A stretch of 64,000 nt of DNA from Eurosta solidaginis (GCF_040869045.1 NC_090321.1:132485689-132549688); one strand, 5' to 3'; shown: positions 11,194 to 22,103, counted from the stretch's first letter. Numbers and translations: made by a program. The notes: generated from the letters alone by a model not told the origin.

Positions 11194-11701
11194 TGTAAAG
11201 AATTTACTGAATTCCGCTTATTTGCAACATTCTGCTAACGTTCGAATCACTAATCTGTTGAATAAATAACTCCACTATTCAATAATGCAAAATGGCATTT
11301 ATTAAAGTTCTTCACAATAACACTACTATTGCTCGCCAGATAGCGTCTTAAATCAAAAACTAATTGTCGCGCCTCTACTGTTGCTGCTGTTTATACTCTG
11401 TGATTTATCGTTCGCATACTTCTAGGCGCTTCCAGAATTTACTTAGTTACTGCTATAAAATTATAACTACAGATGCACGTGTATAGCTTGTCATATGCGC
11501 GTGTATTTGTGAGCGACACTTCCACATTTATAATTGCCTACTTTTGGGAGCATCTCAGATAAGATATCTGCATGTGTTTGCGCGTCTCTTCTCCGCTGCG
11601 TGTACGTACATAATGATTGATTTATTGATGTGCATACAAGTCACTGCTTAGCATCGGCTGAGAGATGATAGTATCCCTTAGTGTTGCTAATATTCGTCAC
11701 A
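11194..11701 (+). mobile_element. Solo LTR S2 flanked by ATAT
   Basis: This 508-bp relative of S1 shares TTCCGCTTATT, the CTGCTAACGTTCGAATC block, the GTTGAATAAATAACTCCA block and the TTCGTCACA end. ATAT occurs at 11190-11193 and at 11702-11705. It has diverged from S1 by substitutions and indels. S1 and S2 are not the two LTRs of one element: each has its own target duplication, and only about 190 bp separates them. Confidence 0.75.
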
Positions 11702-11705
11702 ATAT

Positions 11706-12199
11706 ATATTATTTATGACTGCTGTTTTTATGTACGGGTCCCTTTTTCCGCTCATATTTTGAATCCAAATCTATAAATAAAGTTTTGGTGGTAAAGATGG
11801 AGATTCGGGCTATTAGCGAGCTTTGGGCAATTTTGGTCGTAGTGCTATTGTTTAGCTATATTTTATTAAAATAATTTGTTAAAAATAAACGATTGTGAGC
11901 ACACAAAGAAATCTATTTGTACTAGGACACTATTGTGAATATTTGAACTGCATCACCGGCAGTTGCTACCATACGCCAGATGACAGCGCAAGCTGTAAGT
12001 TTTAATTGATTCATAGAACAGCTGATTTCTGTTGATATTTGATGGAGCCTTTTATATTGGTTGCGGAAGATGCGCACGGGTCCGGCTCGTAAGTTAAACT
12101 GGCGGAATAGAACGTATTGTAATGGACCACCTTTAACTGCGCCAAGCCAAGTAACACATTGAAGTACTGCTGACATAATGGATTTGATATTTGCCCCTA
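11706..12199. other. Non-coding spacer
   Basis: No domain was recognised. A short minus-strand frame (12176-11922) exists but its sequence matches nothing I know. It could be eroded transposon sequence. Confidence 0.35.
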
Positions 12200-12693
12200 T
12201 TATCCTGGGAAACCATCTAACATAGGAGAGTTATATCGCCCGATATCCCTCCTATCACCAGCAGCCAAGACGCTCGAAGCCATTTTGCTCCCCTATTTCA
12301 ATGCAAATTTGCAGCTAGCCTGTCATCAGCATGGCTTTAGAAAACTTCATAGCACAACCACCGCGCTAATTGCCCTTAGCATCCAGATAAATTGCGGTTT
12401 AAATCAAACCCCCGTCATATAACAGTACTCGTTGCGCTAGACCTATCAAAAGCTTTTGATACGGTCAACCATGGCACGTTACTGTAAGACCTGGAAGGGT
12501 CTACCCTTCCCCAAGTCTTAAAAGGTGGACCGCAAATTATCTGGGCGGTCGGCAGGTATCGGTGCAATTTAGAAACGCAACATCAAAACCAAGAAGAATT
12601 AAACAAAGGGTGCCACAGGGTGGTGTCCTATCCCCACTTTTGTTTAACTTCTACATATCAAAGCTACATTCACCACCAGAAGGAGAAAAACGG
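12200..12693 (+). pseudogene. LOA/Jockey-type LINE reverse transcriptase fragment
   Basis: A degraded RT segment can be read in pieces. They are LYRPISLLSPAAKTLEA (about 12225-12280), HQHGFRKLHSTTTAL (about 12325-12370), VALDLSKAFDTVNH (about 12432-12472) and KQRVPQGGVLSPLLFNFYIS (about 12603-12660). Frame changes separate these blocks. It ends near 12693 just before the catalytic YADD box, where AT-rich DNA begins. The wording (GGVLSPLLFNFYI) differs from the two CR1/Jockey-like families in this window and points to a LOA-like lineage. It may belong to LINE family N1 at 15-16 kb, but no overlapping region lets me test that. Confidence 0.75.
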
Positions 12694-14105
12694 TGTTTTT
12701 TTTTTTTAATTCATAACTTTTTTTGAGTTGGATGAAAAAATTTGAAAAACTTCTGAAAAACGTCTTTCGTAAGCTAGAAAAACAAGAACAACTTTCAGCC
12801 AATTCTAAAGGGTCGGGTTCAAAATTGGTCGAAATGGGATGGAATACCCCATATACATACACATAGAGATACCCACATGCACATGTATATGAATCTAATT
12901 TCAAAGGAATCTGCAAGAATACAACATGTACATATGATAGAATATGCTTATATGCACATTTGGGTATTTATATTACAGCGTTTAACGCGTTCAAGGACAA
13001 TCAAAATTTTAAGGAGCGACAAAAACAAACAGACAGCCGTTTTTGAAACTAGCCACTAATTCCATTAGAATTTTGTTACGTTTAAAATGGATTGCTTCAA
13101 ACTTTATTTTAGGAAATTTTTTTCCAAAGTTTTCATTAAGTTAACATTGACCTTAAATAACTTTTGATTCATCAGACTTCGCAAAATATGTTGAGAATGA
13201 CATGTAAAAATATTTTTTTAATGGGGACCAATTAGATGTTTATACAAACCAAAAGATATGAAAACAAAAATTTGTCATACAACTTACATACACACATACA
13301 TATGTATGTATGAATATGGGAAACAAAAATCCCTACCATATTAATCTTATTAAAATTAGGTACATATTTTACATGTACCATTATGTATGAACATTTCCAC
13401 ACCTGTTTACTATTAAACAAAGTTCTATGATCAGTACAGTGGCAAACGACCCCGATAACTATTTCTAGCTTAAGCCTCGAGCACAACTTTGGTTACGTAA
13501 ATATATGTAACTAAATAAATGAATATTAACAAAGCAACCCCAAACCAACAAAAATATATGCACATATGCATGTATACACACATAAATATATGTACGTATA
13601 TATATATGTGCATGCTCATCTGCACAAGCGATGAGCGTAACATAAACGCAATAGGGCTGACTACATTCACGACGGCGGTGTAGCCGCCACATCTGTCATA
13701 TATTTTAACACATGTTCTTATGCGCGTTGCTATTTTCGGCGCGACAGAGCAGCACGACAATCAATCACGACAGCTGTTGTAGCCAGATTAAACCTAATTC
13801 TATTGGGAAGCGACAGTGAGGGCGTCCTTTTTATTTTGTCAATAAAAACTAAAATAGAAGTAAATAACATATAATAAAAGCTAAAATCATTCTTTTGGAC
13901 ATTTTTAAACATAATTAATATTTTTTCTAAATCTTTCGCTACTGTTTGCTGTAATTTGTATTGGTGGCTGCCGCTTTCAAAGTAATCAAGAAGCCAATGC
14001 TTGGCTACGGTTGTCGTCAACCCTTGCTTTATTGTGGTTGTGGTCTGTAGACGCCTTGTTGAATGTGATCAGCCCTAATGCCTTTTATTTTACTATCGAA
14101 GTAGC
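12694..14105. other. Spacer with dinucleotide-rich tracts
   Basis: There is a poly(T) run near 12697, AT/GT-rich tracts (about 12850-12890, 13280-13315, 13550-13615) and no recognisable gene. Two minus-strand frames of about 96 codons (13760-13470, 14020-13730) match no domain that I know, and I do not call them genes. Confidence 0.4.
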
Positions 14106-14275
14106 CGGATAGTGCGCACTATTCGGATAGCACTATCCGAATAATAAGGAAAGGAATTCGAATAAATGAAAGCGAATAAACGAATAAAAAATTTGAATAA
14201 ATATTATTCGGATTATTTGAAACGAATAAATTTATTCGTTTATTCGAATAACGTTTATTCGAATATAATTCGAAA
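14106..14275. repeat. Cluster of ATTCGAATA/GAATAAA-type short repeats
   Basis: The block is built from repeated variants of TTCGAATAA in both orientations, including CACTATTCGGATAGCACTAT near 14118. It is self-complementary and low complexity, and no frame survives it. Confidence 0.6.
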
Positions 14276-14634
14276 ATAGTCCCACCACTACTACGTATAA
14301 GTTCATTTTAATTAGTAAAAAAAAAAATGGTTCCGAACTAACGAATCCAAAAGGGGAGGAACACCCTAATGTACATATTCGTCCGTTCGCAACAATTTAT
14401 ATAAGTTTATGGGCAAGAAGAATGTGACAAAACTGATCACTTTGTCAATTCTTCTTTTCCCCAAAAAGGATGATGTAAGGGTAAAATTCGCCAAGTCATC
14501 TTCCGATAGACACATCTGACAACATCGTTGCTCACAATGTTAATATGTCATTGTGAATATCATAGAAAGAGTATATATATATATTTTCAGCTATTGTAAG
14601 GCTGTTAGTAAGAGAAAATAAGATAAATATGTGG
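14276..14634. other. AT-rich spacer
   Basis: No gene or clear repeat boundary is seen. Confidence 0.35.
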
Positions 14635-14691
14635 GGTGAAATATGAAAATGACGATTGGCAATAGTGTCCTCGCCATTTTCATATTTCACC
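14635..14691. repeat. Perfect 17-bp inverted repeat with a 23-nt loop
   Basis: GGTGAAATATGAAAATG (14635-14651) is matched exactly by its reverse complement at 14675-14691. The flanks on both sides are AT-rich and show no longer TIR. It could be the core of a very small foldback element or a chance hairpin. Confidence 0.6.
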
Positions 14692-14779
14692 GCCACTATT
14701 CCATATTTGTGCAACTAAGTGCTTGGACGTAAAAATTATAAAACTTCTGTAGTAAGCTGTATTTTGGGTTTAATTAAAA

Positions 14780-16026
14780 TAATTAAATTAATTAAAAACC
14801 AACCGAAGAGTTTATTCTTGAAAATCAGCACCATGACAACGATATGGAGGCGGCACCCTCCACGATATAAATTTTGGACATAGCATGGCGATGGGATTAC
14901 TTCCACGTAACCGAGGATGAGTTTTGGTCGGCTAGCGAAGCCGTACCCAATAAAGTCACCTTTTCTCGCTAAATTTGCGGCCTCTGCAGGAAAGTGAGGC
15001 CGAATTTCGGGAATTCTACCGGCGAGAATGAAGCGAGCCGAGGCGGATCCAATAGCCTTGCGGAAAGCACGCTCCCCTTGGCGAGCATCAGTCGAGATAG
15101 GGAGGGCAGCAAAGCGGTTGTCTGTAAAGGATTTTTATTCATCCCACTTTCCTTTTTTAAAGTTTATGAAAGTGCGTTTTTCTGTGACGATGAAGTCGGC
15201 GGTACGCTCGGCTGCCAGTTGACGCAGTTTACGAGTCCTGCGCTCACGATTGATATATCCGGCGAACTGTGACTGTCGCGGAGACCAGAACATCTAGAAA
15301 AGTGGCACCGTCCAAGGCAGGAGCTGCATTGGGAGAATGTCGCAAACATATATATTCTGTGCTGGCAAACGGTGCAAAAGGAGGTAGGGACTAAGAGTAT
15401 GTTTCCCTGACCTACACGATTGCTGCCGGAAAAGAGAAGGGAAGAAGACGGGGGCAGGGGTTGATGCCCGGCATTGCTCCCGACTCTACTACGGAGGTTG
15501 TAGGTATGATTGGGAGCGGCCGTATGATTTAGGGGGGCCGTGGGGCGCGAGCAGCAGTGGGTACTTGTTGTGGCTTGCTGAGCAGAGGGGCTGCTGGAAG
15601 GTAGTGGGGGCGCTAAGGCGTAGACTACGGGACGCCCTTGGGCGTGAACAGCAAGGAGCCACAAAATAATTAAAAAAGTTACGTGGACGTCGGGTTTTGG
15701 GATCTAGCCCAGAACAACCTGTCCGATGCAACCATCCCTTGCACGAGACACACTGACAAGAGTATGACCGTCCTAAAAAGATTCTTTCCCGGCAGACGCA
15801 GCAAAACCATTTCTCAGGACCGGGGTTAGGAGACGGGCCCGGATTGGATTCGGTACCTTCCCAGAGCAAGAGAATATGGAGCAGTCCCGCTGCAAGGAGC
15901 TGCTGGGAGGATAACAATTTGTGGGAGGGACGCAACAAATTAAATGGGGTTACACTGAAATGACAGTCCTTGGTCGGGAAAAATCCCGAGTCGCTCCGGT
16001 ACATAGAACCGACTGCCTTGGGAAGC
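14780..16026 (-). mobile_element. LINE family N1, internally deleted copy
   Basis: On the minus strand the element starts at 16026 with GCTTCCCAAGGCAGTCGG, the same start as the plus-strand N1 copy at 35834, so this is the family 5' end. It keeps the 2A-like and PHD-like region down to about 15285. It then jumps to the endonuclease-RT linker (INRERRTRKLR, RTFINFKKGKWDE, GERAFRKAIGSAS; about 15253-14960). A 3' region ends near an AATAAA at about 14812 and TTAATTAA-rich sequence. The endonuclease and RT are missing, so this is a deletion derivative. Confidence 0.7.
15285..16000 (-). pseudogene. N1 N-terminal region: 2A-like motif and PHD-like zinc fingers
   Basis: Translation probably starts at the MYR near 16001, just after the element 5' end. 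The long open frame upstream of that is outside the element. A hydrophobic stretch (LLAAGLLHILLL) precedes GTESNPGP (15857-15834), a 2A-like ribosome-skipping motif. A Cys-rich finger follows: CCVC, CVSC, and W-L-H-R-T-G-C then CC. A second C-x2-C finger (CTVC...CHFSRC) occurs further on after a Pro/Ser/Thr-rich linker, in a shifted frame. The known precedent is 2A-like sequences in APE-type LINEs. The frame breaks near 15490-15660. The plus-strand copy shows the same layout leading into an endonuclease. Confidence 0.75.
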
Positions 16027-17072
16027 AAGGTATTCGTCGGATACATGTATAGACACGATAATTTGTAGGTGGGTATGTATGTACCCATATGCCTAGATAA
16101 GCGCTCACGATATACCGTTACATCCACCAATGTACTTGTATTTACAAAATAATAAGTGCATAGCCATAACGTAACCCAAAATATTGGATATATTTATTTT
16201 GGATATAACAAAATTGGCTAGACTTAAGGATGAAACCATAAAGGATCGTTGCTAAATGAAAGCTTTTGGACGCCAACCTATTGATCCAAAATTTTTTTAC
16301 ACATTGTCTGGCCAATTAGAAAAACCACAGTTTTCGATCCCACATTATTTTATGTGAGTGTAGTAAAATAAGCACATGTGTGTATACTTACCGGAGAATA
16401 TGTTTAGATCAACGCTCATATACTATTCGCCCTATATGTTGCACGTATATATTCGCCTCGATAAGCGCTTACGATTTACTTGATGTAGAAATTATCCCGT
16501 GCATGCAACAAACGAGAATTGTTCTTTCAACAAAGTGGAAAAATAATAAAAAAAAAATCAAAAATAATTGAAAAAATCAAAAGTAATCATTTTGATTACT
16601 TTTGGTTATTTTATATATTTTTTTCAATAATCGGAAAAATCTTTTTTCGGAAAACAATTGAAATAATCATTGGCCATTAAAATAGGCATCTAATTAATTG
16701 ATTACTAATGCTAATTCAAATTTAACAGGTCTGACTAAAATAGTCGAAGGAAAATTTGTGATATCCTCTTTATTAAAGACATTTACGACAACAAAATCAA
16801 TTCTCGGAACTTCTTTTTCTTCTTCCTTTCTATGCACCCGAAAGGTGTCTAAGAGACAAATGCATTTTCTACGTTCAAACGCGTAAAACGAATAATAAAT
16901 AACCTATTCACATGATGAGTTCATTAGGTAACTCTGTTTGTAATTATGCCGATTTTAACTCATGTAAATAACGGTTTAAAGCTGATATTGTTCAGTACTT
17001 TCTTTTCAATTAATATGTTCCGGTATTGCTATTAATATTTAAGTGTTTGAACATACATACATATGTAAGCTG
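16027..17072. other. AT-rich spacer with a 12-bp palindromic hairpin
   Basis: No gene is recognised. CAAAAGTAATCA and its complement lie 3 nt apart at 16578-16604. The rest is AT-rich with short direct repeats. Confidence 0.4.
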
Positions 17073-17370
17073 GGTAACGTTTTACAAGACGGTGCACCAC
17101 CTAATTTTCATCAAAAGTTATCAAAGGTGGTATTACAAGACGCGATCGACCTCCGTTTTTAGAATCTGAAAGCGGGAATTAAAGATTTTATTTTATGTGT
17201 ACAACAAATCTGGCGATATACAACCACCACATTAAAATTTTAACCGATTTTTTTTTTTAATATCTTTTGACAGAAATAAAATGTTAAATTTAAAATAACG
17301 GAAGTCGAAACGCGTCTTTTGAAACCACTTTTGATAACTTAGGAGGTGCACCGTCTTGTAAAACGTTGCC
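17073..17370. mobile_element. MITE-like element M2 with long imperfect inverted termini
   Basis: The left end GGTAACGTTTTACAAGACGG recurs inverted at 17370 with few changes. Imperfect complementarity continues inward for about 80 bp through the GTGCACC, TTATCAAA and GACGCG blocks. The element is about 298 bp with a non-coding AT-rich centre. The flanks GTAAGCTG (17065-17072) and GTAAGTCG (17371-17378) match at six of eight positions, compatible with an aged 8-bp duplication. The superfamily is unresolved. Confidence 0.65.
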
Positions 17371-17563
17371 GTAAGTCGTAACGAATTAATAAAAAAAATT
17401 TTGTTATTATGTCATTGCCATTATTAATTTTATATTTGTGTATATTTTTCTAATTTCTTAATTTTATCTAAGTTGTATAATTGTATTGACTTTCGTTGCG
17501 CGCGGGCGTGTTTTTTAATCGCTCTCGTAGTTTTCGTCTTAATGTTTGTTTCAATTTCTTACA

Positions 17564-18650
17564 ATGGACGATTTTTGTGGAAAATGTAACAGACGGTTTT
17601 CGAGATCTCTCGATAGTGATATAGTACCGTGCAATGGTTTCTGCAAAAAAAACATTCCATAGAGCCTGTAGTAAAGGCATTTCGGATTATGACGTTATTA
17701 ACGTTATCATTAAAAACAATCGTCACTTGCTGTATTTGTGTGAAGAGTGCGTGGACATGCCGGATAAGCTCGGTAAAGCTTTAGACGCGATTCTTGTGGG
17801 CCAAAACCAAGGGTTTGAAATAGTGTCGAGCGCTTTTGACAACAAATTCAATAATCTGTCTAAACAGCTCGACGAACTAAAAACCAATTAATGGCACCTT
17901 TGCAGTCATCCAACAACAAAGTTCGTATATCTGAATCTTGTTGTTGCGCCAGAAATAGCGTGTGTGGCGCCAGAAATAGCGCATTATTTATCTCTCCTAT
18001 TTCTTTGACATCCAACAACAATACTAGATAATAACCCTTTGTCAAACAATCTTATGGAATTTCCCGCTACCCCTCATCAAGTCACGGAATTCTCTCAATC
18101 TCATTTTGAATGTATGCCCAAAGAGGATAAATATAATAAGAGCCGTCACTCGTTATTTTTTAGGCATTTACTCGATGTAAACTGTGAGGTAGTCGCTACT
18201 TTTTTTTTTGGGCGAGATGTTTATAAATGTCTTCTATACATTTTCATGGGGTATTTGTGTTTATTTTTCCGACTGTATTTAATTAATTATTTAATTCTCT
18301 TTCCAAAAAACACTTTTGCATAAAGTGACAACACCGCATGGATAAATGGAAGGCAATTCAAAAATGTTCCTCATAAAACAAAAGTAGCGACTACCTCACA
18401 GTTTACATCGAGTAAATGCTTAAAAAATAACGAGTGACGGCTCTTATTATATTTATCCTCTTTGGTATGCCGACTAACCCGCATACCGTTGGCACTCAAA
18501 CAAATTCATCGTCTCTCTGCCAACGTTGGCATTGCTTCAACTTTATCTTCTTCGTCTTCCACTTCTACTTCTACTGTTAATGCACTTCCAACATCTATAT
18601 CTACAACAACATTAACACCTGCAGCAAATAAACAAATTGTTATGGTCCAC
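17564..18650 (+). pseudogene. LINE ORF1 remnant with N-terminal PHD-like finger
   Basis: The frame begins at an ATG in MDDFCGKCNRRF and continues through a Cys4-His-Cys3-like finger. Its elements are C-x2-C, then CNGFC, then FHRACSK, then LCEEC. A frameshift falls near 17640. After a short coiled-coil-like segment (LSKQLDELK) and a stop at about 17889, a second open stretch (LMEFPATPHQVTEF) runs into the MITE at 18120. It resumes at 18472, ending in a Ser/Thr-rich linker with the wording PAANKQI. The same ANKQI wording occurs near the ORF1 start of the minus-strand LINE at 35.8 kb. I therefore infer that this is the ORF1 N-terminus of that clade. No endonuclease or RT follows. Confidence 0.65.
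18120..18464. mobile_element. 1360/Hoppel (ProtoP)-like MITE with 7-bp target duplication
   Basis: The 345-bp element has 85-bp terminal inverted repeats that differ at a single position. They begin CAAAGAGGATAAATATAATA. GTATGCC lies at 18113-18119 and again at 18465-18471, a perfect 7-bp target duplication. The CAAAGA terminus, 7-bp duplication and short non-coding centre fit the ProtoP/1360/Hoppel group of P-superfamily transposons, as I remember that family. It interrupts the LINE ORF1 remnant, whose frame continues across the excised site. The near-perfect termini suggest a recent insertion. Confidence 0.8.
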
Positions 18651-19721
18651 TTTGGAGATTCACCCTTGGAACGTACCAGTTGGCTAGTAATAGGGAAAAG
18701 GTTAGGATTCGCCCTCACTCATGTCTGCCTGGGGTGGTTAAAACAAAATTTTGTTAGTTTCGTGCGGGTGGCATTGTCAAAAATTCCCATGACATTGACG
18801 AATTTTCAATAACACCTGGCTCAATTGTGTAGGTGGCTCATCTCATCAGCTGATTTTATTCGTTTCATTGTACTGGCATAGGGATTGTCAAAAGGAGATG
18901 GCAAACACAAAATGCAACCGATGCATTGGCAATTATGCGCTGTCGTGGTGGTAAAATGTTACCTAATTTAGCGCACAACGTTCCCACAACACACAAAAGT
19001 TGCAAAGTTTTACGCTTTCTCTACGTTCCATTCACCTAACATCAACAATCGATAATCGCCGCCACAGTTAGATAACTGCGTTTTTCCATCCCTATAATGG
19101 AATGGAAAATTTTTCTAACGCCAGGACGGCATTGTGCGCCATTTGCGGAGATAATAAGAAAAGTGCGCTAAGTGTGGTCAGCCACGGAATCCTCGGAACA
19201 ACTAAAAATTGTTGTGTCGGAAAAAAGAAAAATTTTTTTGCGCGTATATTACAGCATCACAAAATTATAGCAACCCAAGGTAAGGAAATAAGTGCGCAAG
19301 TTATGTGCTAATGGCAAACTTAATTATAACAAAAAGTGCGTGTAATTGGCGGTTATTAGTTCTCTGCCACGACTACTGCGTATGCTGTTTTCGCTGGGGC
19401 CGCTACGTTGGTAGCAACACTTAATATTTCGTGTACGAAATCCACATACAGGACTGTAGGCGTTTTAGATGCCGATAAAGGTAAAGTAATACGACACGCG
19501 AAATAACCCGAGAATAGCATACTGTAACGTAGCTTACGCGAGAGAAGCAGGAATCTCTCCATGCATAGAATTCCATCAACGAACACCGACTTCGGAGCTA
19601 GGAGACATTCTGATCTGCTCCGCACTTACCTAGGGTTAATTATCACCAGCAGGCCTCATCTTCTCAATTCTTACAGGCGCAACACCATCACCTCCAATGT
19701 ACTAGCGACCACCAACGGCAG
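18651..19721. other. Unclassified, probably repeat-derived sequence
   Basis: No gene is recognised. The block around 18720-19090 resembles a dispersed repeat I remember from tephritid genomes, but I cannot place its ends. Short frames at 19102-19311 (plus) and 19625-19356 (minus) have no known domain, and the Cys pair in CAICGDNKK is too little to call a zinc finger. Confidence 0.35.
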
Positions 19722-19955
19722 AGGCCCACCTCAACGGCCTCTGGCCATAACCAACAGCGACAACAAAAACGGCACAGGCCCACCTCAACGGCCTCTGGCC
19801 ATAATCAACAACAACAACAAAAACAGCAGAGGCCCACACCAACGGCCTCTGACTGCACCGGCAGCGACCCCCACACCAACGGCCTCTGACTGCACCGGCA
19901 GCAAACACAAAACGCAGAGGCCCACCTCAACGGCCTCCTGCACCGCCAGCTACAA
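19722..19955. repeat. 54-bp minisatellite
   Basis: The phrase AGGCCCACCTCAACGGCCTC starts near 19722, 19776 and (as a variant) 19830, giving a 54-bp period. A CAACAACAAAAACGGCA spacer lies in each unit, and shorter degenerate units follow to 19955. The array is open on both strands but is better read as non-coding. Confidence 0.75.
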
Positions 19956-20627
19956 GAACAACAACACGGGGTGAGTTCGTTCCTTGATACGGACCCTTTA
20001 AAAATATTATAACTTTTGTACTTACTTTGCTATATTTCAAAAGAGAAAGGAATTATACTATTAGAAAGTTTAAATTGACTTCATCCCTTGCTTACGTTAG
20101 AGTGCAAAACCTGGAATGTACGAACCTAGTCTCGCGAGTTCGAATTTCGGAAAGCCATTTCGAAATTGCAAATGGCATAAATTAAATTGTAAGACCTTTC
20201 GCGCGCATTGAATGTTCTATTAGCGTTTTTTTGAACATACATTCGAACAAGTTTTTGCATTAGTTATTAGCAGAGGTTTACGTAATATTCTTGTAATGAA
20301 GTAGTTTATACTTTTAAGGCAATTATACATTTGGCCAGTGGGTTATTTTTTTGTATAACGCTTAAACTATATACATATATTTGCAAATATAACAACCATT
20401 TCGAAGATATTTTTTTGTTGCTCTTGTAGGCCTATAAATTGTTATATTTTATAAGCATAAGACAAACCAGAAATTAATAACCAGAAATTAATAACCACCA
20501 ACATAAAATTAATTTATATTGATGTCAGGTTTTTGGTGCGAATTTAAACTTGACTAGAATTGAACCATGCCATTTTGCTGCTGAGGTCCAAACATCCAAT
20601 AAGGAAATCAACACTGTTTGCAAAGTT
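19956..20627. other. AT-rich spacer
   Basis: No gene is recognised. A tandem CCAGAAATTAATAA pair lies near 20467-20495. The Osvaldo-like element is inserted at the right edge. Confidence 0.4.
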
Positions 20628-20631
20628 ATAT
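20628..20631. repeat. ATAT target duplication, left side of the Osvaldo-like element
   Basis: ATAT here and ATAT at 28154-28157 flank the LTR retrotransposon. Confidence 0.65.
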
Positions 20632-20880
20632 TGTGAGGACCAAATATAATCCATTAATTTGGCCCACACAAAACCACCACCCCATAACACAGGAGCAGTA
20701 CTACAGACAACACGAGACACAAACAAGTCTCTGAAACATCATAAAAACACGATTAGCAACATTGCCAACACAACACGGGACACAAACAAGTGTCAGAAAC
20801 ATCACTAGCGCAACACGCCACAGCAACACCGTAACCACGGCAACGCAACGAACTATGCTAGCAACATCAAGAGCATTGGC

Positions 20881-20916
20881 TATAAAAAGGGCAACACGAG
20901 AAGACAGGAGTCAGTC
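20881..20916 (+). promoter_or_regulatory. Core promoter in the 5' LTR: TATA box and initiator
   Basis: TATAAAAA at 20881-20888 is followed by the initiator TCAGTC at 20911-20916, placing the A of the initiator 32 bp from the first T of the TATA box. The same pair is preserved in the 3' LTR (26928-26935 and 26958-26963). The spacing is what RNA polymerase II promoters in flies use. Confidence 0.7.
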
Positions 20917-21467
20917 AGCACGCGGTTGTGGTTGCGACCGGAGCTACTATTGGAGCGCTCTGGAAGGCATATCGGTTTTGACCATTGCAAGCCAGTGCGT
21001 TTCATAGGAGAAAGTCGTGGACTGAAGATTGTGGGTAAGCAGGTTTTGACCGCTCTACAACGCTTTAGATCACGCTTGCTCCCTCGCAAGCAAACGCCCT
21101 CCACAGCACCGTGATCCCGCGCTCAGCCAAACGTCGTCCGCGGCAGAAGTACGTCGGCAACCGCAGTAGGAGTGAGTCGAGGTGAAACGCAACAACGTGA
21201 CTGTACCGAGGCTAACCTAACGGGGCGCAAAGTTGCGACTTTCACCTGAGCAGGAATTGAAGGGCATCTGAAAGGCGTATCGGTTTTGACCATCGGAAGA
21301 CAGTTCCCGTCATAGGAGAGAGCCGTGGGTTGAGGATTGTGGGTAAGCTGGTTTTGACCGCTCTACAACGCCTTAAACCACGCTCGCTCCCCGCTAAGCG
21401 AAGGCCCACAACGTCACGAGCCCGCGCGCCATCGCCATAAGCCTCGGCGGCAGAGTCACGCGTACAC

Positions 21468-21760
21468 ATGACGCCAGCAGAGTTACGCATACACACGACG
21501 TTGGCCACAGCAGAGTCACGCTTACATACGACGTTGGCCGCAGCAGAGCTACGCAAATATAAGACGTTGGCCACAGCAGAGTCACGCTTACATACGACGT
21601 TGGCCGCAGCAGAGCTACGCAAATATACGACGTTGGCCACAGCAGTCACGCATACACACGACGTTGGCAGCAGCAGAACTACGCGTACATACGACGTTGG
21701 CCGCAGCAGAGATACGCAGGCATACGACGCTGGCCGCAGCAGGCTTAGCACTGCCACTAA
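21468..21760. repeat. LTR-borne minisatellite of about 33-bp units
   Basis: Roughly nine units carry ACGACGTTGGCC and GCAGAGNTACGC, alternating between two subtypes (ACGCTTACAT and ACGCAAATAT). The array lies in the R region and is repeated in the 3' LTR at about 27529-27800. It creates long but meaningless open frames on both strands. Confidence 0.85.
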
Positions 21761-21966
21761 CCATAATAGGAACACGCCGGCGCAAGGCGTCACCGAGACA
21801 CATTCACACATACCTAGACGGCGAACAGTACGGCGCCCTAACAGAACGTTCCTAACGGGACACGAGGGACCGCTAGCCCATCACGAATTATAAAGCAAGC
21901 AATGAAATTAAGTGAATTATAGATACACATTTTATACATTTTAAATTATAGTTTAGGGAATTTACC

Positions 21967-21972
21967 AATAAA
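21967..21972 (+). terminator. Polyadenylation signal in the 5' LTR
   Basis: AATAAA lies about 130 bp before the LTR end. The same signal in the 3' LTR would end the genomic transcript. Confidence 0.5.
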
Positions 21973-22103
21973 GTGAATTTATATGAAAACGATTTGCAAG
22001 GCGCCCCGAAATACAAATTCATTGTAAACGAACCTTGGACACGGCGAGTATACCCCAGCGGTTACTGAAGAAGCACCGGGGCAAGGAAAAGCTTCGTTAC
22101 AAT

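Larger units (their letters stand above)
20632..22101 (+). repeat. 5' LTR of the Osvaldo-like element
   Basis: The LTR runs from TGTGAGGACC to CGTTACA and matches 26666-28153. It contains a core promoter (20881-20916), a minisatellite (about 21468-21760) and a polyadenylation signal AATAAA at 21967. Taking the initiator as +1, U3 is about 280 bp and R is long, about 1 kb. Confidence 0.85.

Noticed and set aside
13470..14020. Two minus-strand frames of 96 codons as small genes
   Set aside because: They overlap microsatellite tracts and AT-rich DNA, show no recognisable domain, and are of a length expected by chance.
19102..19311. Zinc-finger protein fragment (CAICG)
   Set aside because: Only one Cys pair is present and the surrounding sequence matches no family. 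The region looks repeat-derived.
19561..19974. 137-codon Pro/Thr/Asn-rich frame as a host protein
   Set aside because: It is the 54-bp minisatellite read as codons, with no domain and an equally open antisense frame.
21242..21893. Long open frames on both strands with repeated residues (for example LLRPTSYV-type and TTLAAAELR-type repeats)
   Set aside because: They are a by-product of the stop-free minisatellite in the LTR, occur on both strands and recur in the 3' LTR. They have no start context and lie in the LTR R region.
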